Below, one piece after another: positions 59,698 to 64,000 of a DNA stretch of 64,000 nt (position 1 is the stretch's first letter; each line of letters begins with the position of its first letter). Source of the stretch: Candidatus Cloacimonas acidaminovorans str. Evry (GTDB lineage: Bacteria; Cloacimonadota; Cloacimonadia; Cloacimonadales; Cloacimonadaceae). Where the stretch lies: positions 682,001 through 746,000 of the forward strand of contig NC_020449.1 in the NCBI RefSeq assembly GCF_000146065.2, written 5' to 3'. The notes under the pieces were generated by a model, which saw only the letters and a program-made list of their open reading frames with translations, was not told the DNA's origin and did no database searches. The position numbers and the translations under genes were made by a program.

Positions 59698-61560
59698 GTG
59701 AATATACCCTTAAATGTTTATGTTGCCTATTTTGAGAAGGGGATTCTTAATTTTGGCTATGTAATTGCTCAAAATAATAATCGTCTTGAAGTTATTAATG
59801 AAACAGGAAATTATGTAGTTTTACCCGAATCCCGTATTATTCTGCAAAGCAAAGAAAGATACTTGGAAATTGAACCATATCAGGCATTGCCAAATTTCAT
59901 AAACCAGGTTAATTTATTTGAGGAGCAATTTCAGGAATCCGATTTCCACTTTCTAAAAGAGAAAGAATGCACTCTTCAGGAAATTGCAACTGAACTAAAT
60001 TTGCAAACAGATGTGCAGATTTTTGCACTTTTTAAATATTTACATAATCACCCCAAAGAGATACACCGTAAAAAAAATAAATATCGTCTGAAAACACCGG
60101 AAGAAATTACTCAATATCAACTCCAGCTTCAACAAGAAGAAGAAGAAAGGCAATTTTTACAAGATGTTAATGCTTTTTTTTCCGGTGCAGAATTAAGCAG
60201 AGAAAGTCAGCATAAGCTTTATAATGCTTTGCCCGAATTGCAGACGGCTAAAAAGCACAAAAAATTAAAAGAGCTTATTCTTTCCAAATATCCATTGCTT
60301 AAACCCGAAGAGGCAATTCTTGAATTTCGTAAATTTTGCGGTGAAACACCTGAATATATTGATCCTGTTATTGCCAATGCTGGAATTCCCATTGGTTTTT
60401 CTTCTTTATTGATTGAGGAAAAACTTCTGCCTTGGAAAGCAACAAAACCTCAAGCAATTGCTTTTTCCATTGATGATGAAAGCACAAAGGATTTTGATGA
60501 TGCCATAAGTATTACCAAAGATGGTTCTTTTTGGCATCTAACTCTTTATGTTAGTTCCGTTTCGGAACGATTGAATTTAGAAGGTGCCTTATTTGCTGAA
60601 GCTAAAAAAAGGGTTAGTTCTCTTTATACAGCAAATGCAGTAATTCCCTTATTTCCTTTTAATCATTCCGAACAGGAACTTAGTTTAAAAAAAGATAGTG
60701 TGCGTCCGGTTCTTGCCTTAAATCTATGGTTGGATGAAAATCTGGCAATTCAGCATTATGAACTAAGCAGAATGAATATTACCATTTCTGAGAATTACAG
60801 TTTTAACGAAATTGATCAGCAAATAGAGCAGGAACCCTTTTCAACTTTATATCGGCTTAGTAAGTTACTGGCTGAAAAAAGAGGAGCCAATTCTTTTTCG
60901 GAAAAAGAACATTATTATTATTACATTTCTGCTTCGGAACAGGGTTTGGAAGTGAAATGTGTGGATACTCAAAGTCCGGCTAGGAAAATTGTTGAGGAAT
61001 TGATGATTCTTTATAATTCTTACCTGGCTGATTATGCTGTAAAAAAAAATATACCTGTTATTTATCGCAATATCAATCAATTTGAAGACCCCAAGGATAA
61101 TTTTTTATCCCTTCAAGCATATCTTTCCACGGAACCGGAATTTCATCCGGGAATTGGAGCAAATGCTTATTTACATTCTACTTCACCTATCCGACGCTAT
61201 GTAGATTTAATTAATCAATTACAAATTTCCGCAATCTTGCAAGGGAAAAATCCTCCTTTTAGCAAAGAAGAACTGGAAAAAGATATTCCTCTTTTGGAAA
61301 AAAGAATATATGATATAAGAGAAATTGCTCATAAGAGCGAACGCTATTGGGTGCTGAAATTTTTGCAACAGAACTGCCAAAATATTCCTCTGGAAACATA
61401 TTTTAGAACAAGTATTGATGACTATCTCAATTTTGAACTCATACCCTGGGGTTTTATTATAACCGCTAAAAGCGAAAGCTATCCGAAAACCGAAAGATGT
61501 AAGATTGTTATTTACAAAGTGGATCCGGAACAAGGTATTGTGTGGGTGGATATAATTTAA
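59698..61560 (+). CDS. RNB-domain exoribonuclease (RNase II/R family)
   Basis: A 620-residue 3'-5' exoribonuclease. The N-terminal part has a small beta-barrel (NVYVAYFEKGILNFGYVIAQ) and a winged-helix region (ATELNLQTDVQIFALFKYL). The RNB active site is AFSIDDESTKDFDDAISI with the acidic cluster intact, and the later signature is YLHSTSPIRRYVDLINQLQ. A full C-terminal S1 domain is not seen, so it is shorter than RNase R and closer to plant/cyanobacterial RNB proteins. The start is uncertain: GTG 59698 and TTG 59695 both lie just after AAGAAGGA. It directly follows tRNA-Arg. Confidence 0.9.
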   Translation: MNIPLNVYVAYFEKGILNFGYVIAQNNNRLEVINETGNYVVLPESRIILQSKERYLEIEPYQALPNFINQVNLFEEQFQESDFHFLKEKECTLQEIATELNLQTDVQIFALFKYLHNHPKEIHRKKNKYRLKTPEEITQYQLQLQQEEEERQFLQDVNAFFSGAELSRESQHKLYNALPELQTAKKHKKLKELILSKYPLLKPEEAILEFRKFCGETPEYIDPVIANAGIPIGFSSLLIEEKLLPWKATKPQAIAFSIDDESTKDFDDAISITKDGSFWHLTLYVSSVSERLNLEGALFAEAKKRVSSLYTANAVIPLFPFNHSEQELSLKKDSVRPVLALNLWLDENLAIQHYELSRMNITISENYSFNEIDQQIEQEPFSTLYRLSKLLAEKRGANSFSEKEHYYYYISASEQGLEVKCVDTQSPARKIVEELMILYNSYLADYAVKKNIPVIYRNINQFEDPKDNFLSLQAYLSTEPEFHPGIGANAYLHSTSPIRRYVDLINQLQISAILQGKNPPFSKEELEKDIPLLEKRIYDIREIAHKSERYWVLKFLQQNCQNIPLETYFRTSIDDYLNFELIPWGFIITAKSESYPKTERCKIVIYKVDPEQGIVWVDII

Positions 61561-61807
61561 ACCTCACGCCGTTAAAAAAACTCTCACAGATAACACAGAT
61601 AAAAAAACAGGAAGGGTAGTGTCTCAAAGGTTGGGGTAAATTCCAACGCTTTGTTTCTCAGTTCTTTGTTTTGTTTTAGCTCACAATTTTTGAATTCTAA
61701 ACCTGTGAAAGTTCGGTTGTAAGTGTAATAATTAGAGGGTTGTGTATTCATTGAAGGCAGGTGAAAATTGTAAGCCAAAACATCCCAGGGAAACTTCGCA
61801 AATTTTA

Positions 61808-61856
61808 CGAGGGGCTTACGCCACCATCGCTATCATTGTGTCGCCCTGCGGGCTTT
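61808..61856 (+). repeat. Single copy of the terminator-like palindromic repeat
   Basis: CGAGGGGCTTACGCCACC, then CATCGCTATCATTGTGTC (subtype I) and GCCCTGCGGGCTTTT. It is the fourth locus of the family and stands alone, without the microsatellite or shared spacer. Confidence 0.83.
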
Positions 61857-61901
61857 TAGGCAGATAAATATGAATATTATAAAATCCTGGAAATCCCTTT
61901 T

Positions 61902-62051
61902 ATCCTGTTCATCCCTTACCTATTCTCATTTTTAATCTGCGTCATCTGCGAAATCTGCGTGAACTCATTTTCTATCTTTAAAATCCTTATCATCCTGTTC
62001 ATCCCTTACCTATTCTCATTTTTAATCTGCGTCATCTGCGAAATCTGCGTG
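61902..62051 (+). repeat. Direct repeat of ~60 bp (CGCAGAT family)
   Basis: Copies at 61902-61961 and 61993-62051 share TCCTGTTCATCCCTTACC, then TATTCTCATTTTTAATCTGC and GTCATCTGCGAAATCTGCGT. An inverted third copy is at 56745-56812. They end 12 bp before the stop of the propeller protein gene. Confidence 0.8.
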
Positions 62052-62063
62052 TTTATCTTTTAT

Positions 62064-64000
62064 TCAATCGTTGATAATAGCCAGTTTTCCCTTTTTAATA
62101 TTTCCAGCATCATCTGCTACCACAAAAAAGTAAATTCCGCTACTGCATTGTTTACCTGCAGCATTTTTTCCGTCCCACTGAAAACGGCAAAGGGCATTTT
62201 CTTCCAGTTTAATTACTAAAGCACCCGAACTATCATAAATTCTACATTCTGCTTTTCCCGCAGGCATATTATCCACAGGCATATTTACAATCTGCAAATA
62301 GGGCTGAACAGAAGGTCTGAAAGGATTGGGAAAGGCCTTTAAATTCTGTAAAGTTGTAGGAATTTTAACCGTTCTTCCGATTTTTAAGGTATTATAACCA
62401 TCCGGAGTTCCGATAATTAAATCCCCAGCAACAGGATCAAAACCCAGACAAGTTATGTAATTGGAAATTAAAGGATAATTGGGATAAAAATAATTGGTAA
62501 ACCTTTCTGTATAAGGATCATACAGAGAAAGTCCGTTTTCCATACTTCCCAGCCAGATACGATTTTGGGCATCCAGAAAAATACAGGTAGGAGTAGTTCT
62601 TACTGAGCCAAAAAGACGTTCCTCATTCACATAATAGAGAAGATCGTTTTCCCATAAGTTGGAAATAATGTTATATTTATATCGTTTTATCATAGTGTCA
62701 TAGCGATACCAGTTAACTTCATTCCACATAAAAACACCTGTGCTGGCTGCAATCCAATGCTGTTTTCCTTCATAAGGTGTATCAATTGTAACTACTCCAT
62801 AGACCACACAACTACTTAAATCTGCAGGGGGAGGAATTAGCCAATGCTCTCCTCCTGTAACAGGAAGAGAATTATGATTCCAGATAGTAAGTCCGCGATC
62901 ATCATTAGTTCCAATAAAATATTTTTCTCCGTTATAATAACCATAAAGGAGATGATTAAAAACAGTATTGGGAGGCGAAAAACGAGCCACAATTTGGAAA
63001 TTCATATCCAAAACATTTACTGCGCCATCATAACACATCACCATCATTAATGAATCTCCGGCAGGATAAATACCTCCAATTGTGCTGGTGGTTAAACGAT
63101 AGGAAGGATTAGGATTATAAGCACCCCAGGATTGTGTTTCATTATTATAATAGCGGATACCATCTTTCGTGATATGCACCCAGATATTATTATCCTCATC
63201 AAAAACACTGAGACCTTTTTCCCAACCTTCAGGACTATTGGTATTATCCCAGGTGGCAAACCATTTTCTGTTCAAAGGATCAATGGCAATCCCCAAAATA
63301 TTATCCGTATGGATAGGACTGTTATGAATGTTCAAAGTAGACCAGTTGCCATCGGCTAATTTACTTACACCCATTGAACCCTTACGCACCGGAAGGTTAG
63401 AAATATAACCACTGGCAAACCACAAGTTATAGTCATTATCAGTAATAACTTGAGCAATTCTGGGAAAGCCAATTCCGGTTGGATCATAATTACTCCAATA
63501 GTTTTCTTCCTTATGATAGATACCTTCTCCCCAGCTGCAAAGATAAATTTCACCGTTCAATTCTACTATTCTACTGATTGGACTATAACCAAGTCCATTT
63601 GTTTCTTTTAAAATATGGGTATAGGTATTATTTTCTATTAAGGTTAAAAGTGAATCGCTTGTATTTGTGTAACTTAAGATTGCTTCATCCCAATCGGCAT
63701 AAGAAATCCATAATCGCGATTGTGAATCCAACAGAACTGAAGAGACATTTTTTCCGGTTAGCATATTAGACACATTATAAGTTGTCCAGGGACCGCTATC
63801 CATATCCAAAGGATGCACATAGACCTCTTTATATAAGCCAATTGCAATGTTTTCAGAATTGGCAGAAAGTTTTGGATTTCCACCACTTAGAAGAGGACTA
63901 CCAGGTCCACTAATTGTTTTCCAGGCAGAATCATTATCCAATTGCTCCAGTGGAATATAGCTAACTCCATTAGTTGTAGCCACAAAAAGAGTTCCTGTCT
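62064..64000 (-). CDS. Propeller-type secreted protein with sorting tail (5' end outside window)
   Basis: The frame remains open to the right edge (TGTLFVATTNGVSYIPLEQL), so the N-terminus and signal peptide are not visible. About 645 residues are present. They form repeated blades with WISYADWDEAILSY, GIYHKEENYWSNYD, DNILGIAIDPLNRKWFATWD, IWLGSMENGLSLYDPYTERF, like the two-component-regulator (Reg_prop) propeller repeats. The last 85 residues are a sorting-like domain: LKAFPNPFRPSVQPYLQIV, then CRIYDSSGALVIKLEENALC, FQWDGKNAAGKQCSSGIYFF. It is a likely surface or secreted protein using the same sorting path as the others here. Confidence 0.8.
   Translation of the reverse strand, partial: TGTLFVATTNGVSYIPLEQLDNDSAWKTISGPGSPLLSGGNPKLSANSENIAIGLYKEVYVHPLDMDSGPWTTYNVSNMLTGKNVSSVLLDSQSRLWISYADWDEAILSYTNTSDSLLTLIENNTYTHILKETNGLGYSPISRIVELNGEIYLCSWGEGIYHKEENYWSNYDPTGIGFPRIAQVITDNDYNLWFASGYISNLPVRKGSMGVSKLADGNWSTLNIHNSPIHTDNILGIAIDPLNRKWFATWDNTNSPEGWEKGLSVFDEDNNIWVHITKDGIRYYNNETQSWGAYNPNPSYRLTTSTIGGIYPAGDSLMMVMCYDGAVNVLDMNFQIVARFSPPNTVFNHLLYGYYNGEKYFIGTNDDRGLTIWNHNSLPVTGGEHWLIPPPADLSSCVVYGVVTIDTPYEGKQHWIAASTGVFMWNEVNWYRYDTMIKRYKYNIISNLWENDLLYYVNEERLFGSVRTTPTCIFLDAQNRIWLGSMENGLSLYDPYTERFTNYFYPNYPLISNYITCLGFDPVAGDLIIGTPDGYNTLKIGRTVKIPTTLQNLKAFPNPFRPSVQPYLQIVNMPVDNMPAGKAECRIYDSSGALVIKLEENALCRFQWDGKNAAGKQCSSGIYFFVVADDAGNIKKGKLAIIND

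Larger units (their letters stand above)
61561..62063. other. Repeat-bearing intergenic region
   Basis: No convincing gene in 503 bp. It contains CACAGATAACACAGAT-type sequence (61575-61600), one copy of the palindromic repeat (61808-61856) and two direct copies of the CGCAGAT-type repeat (61902-62051). A 64-codon frame on the minus strand (61778-61584) has no ribosome site or recognisable domain. Confidence 0.6.

Noticed and set aside
61584-61778. 64-codon frame on the minus strand after the exoribonuclease
   Set aside because: No ribosome site, no recognisable domain, and composition fits non-coding DNA.

Overview
The window (64 kb, AT-rich) looks like a chromosome segment from an uncultivated Gram-negative bacterium of the FCB group, most likely Candidatus Cloacimonadota (Cloacimonas-like). 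This is inferred from the gene mix: large secreted proteins ending in FlgD-like/type IX (Por) sorting tails, PorV/PorQ-type outer membrane proteins, a gingipain-like C25 protein, Gld-type ABC genes, a MutL/GlmL aminomutase-associated ATPase, and good Shine-Dalgarno sites. No rRNA or marker gene settles it.

Layout. 1-754: 3' end of a copper-type P-ATPase. 811-2055: a broken Y1 (IS200/RAYT-like) transposase between inverted copies of a short palindromic repeat, followed by a seven-copy array of that repeat. 7116-2074 (minus): operon purS-purQ-comF-small protein-MutL/GlmL-unknown protein. 13392-7232 (minus): addB-addA recombination nuclease. 15038-13515: cardiolipin synthase. 15761-17680: a pseudoknotted leader RNA candidate followed by a B12/iron-type binding protein and permease with no ATPase gene. 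17791-18932: an IS630 element whose transposase needs a -1 frameshift. 30847-19115 (minus): an eight-gene operon of TonB-dependent receptor, ExbB, two ExbD, TonB, a 1040-residue secreted protein, a PorV-like protein and a second sorted secreted protein. 38958-31045 (minus): EIIA, PorQ-like protein, glyS, pta, aminotransferase, small membrane protein, PfkB kinase and purM, tightly packed. 39243-46282 (plus): HlyD adaptor, Gld-type ABC system, DUF4340 protein, acetyltransferase and phosphofructokinase. 46464-46962: second palindromic-repeat array. 47454-56636: tyrS, M50 protease, glnA and a giant C25-type secreted protein. 59461-57360 (minus): asd and an M20 deacylase. 59597-59672: tRNA-Arg(CCU). 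59698-61560: RNB exoribonuclease. 64000-62064 (minus): a propeller-type secreted protein cut by the window edge.

The genes point to an amino-acid-using anaerobe (aminomutase chaperone, aminotransferase, Pta, PFK) that invests heavily in surface and secreted proteins. Intergenic DNA is unusually rich in repeats: a terminator-like palindromic family at four loci in two subtypes, a 9-bp microsatellite attached to it, an 87-bp tandem array, an ~85-bp dispersed repeat, a GTAG-headed palindrome family, and a 49-nt near-perfect palindrome. The strongest candidates for undescribed biology are the palindromic repeat/RAYT system, the TonB-receptor-PorV-secreted-protein operon and the leader RNA.
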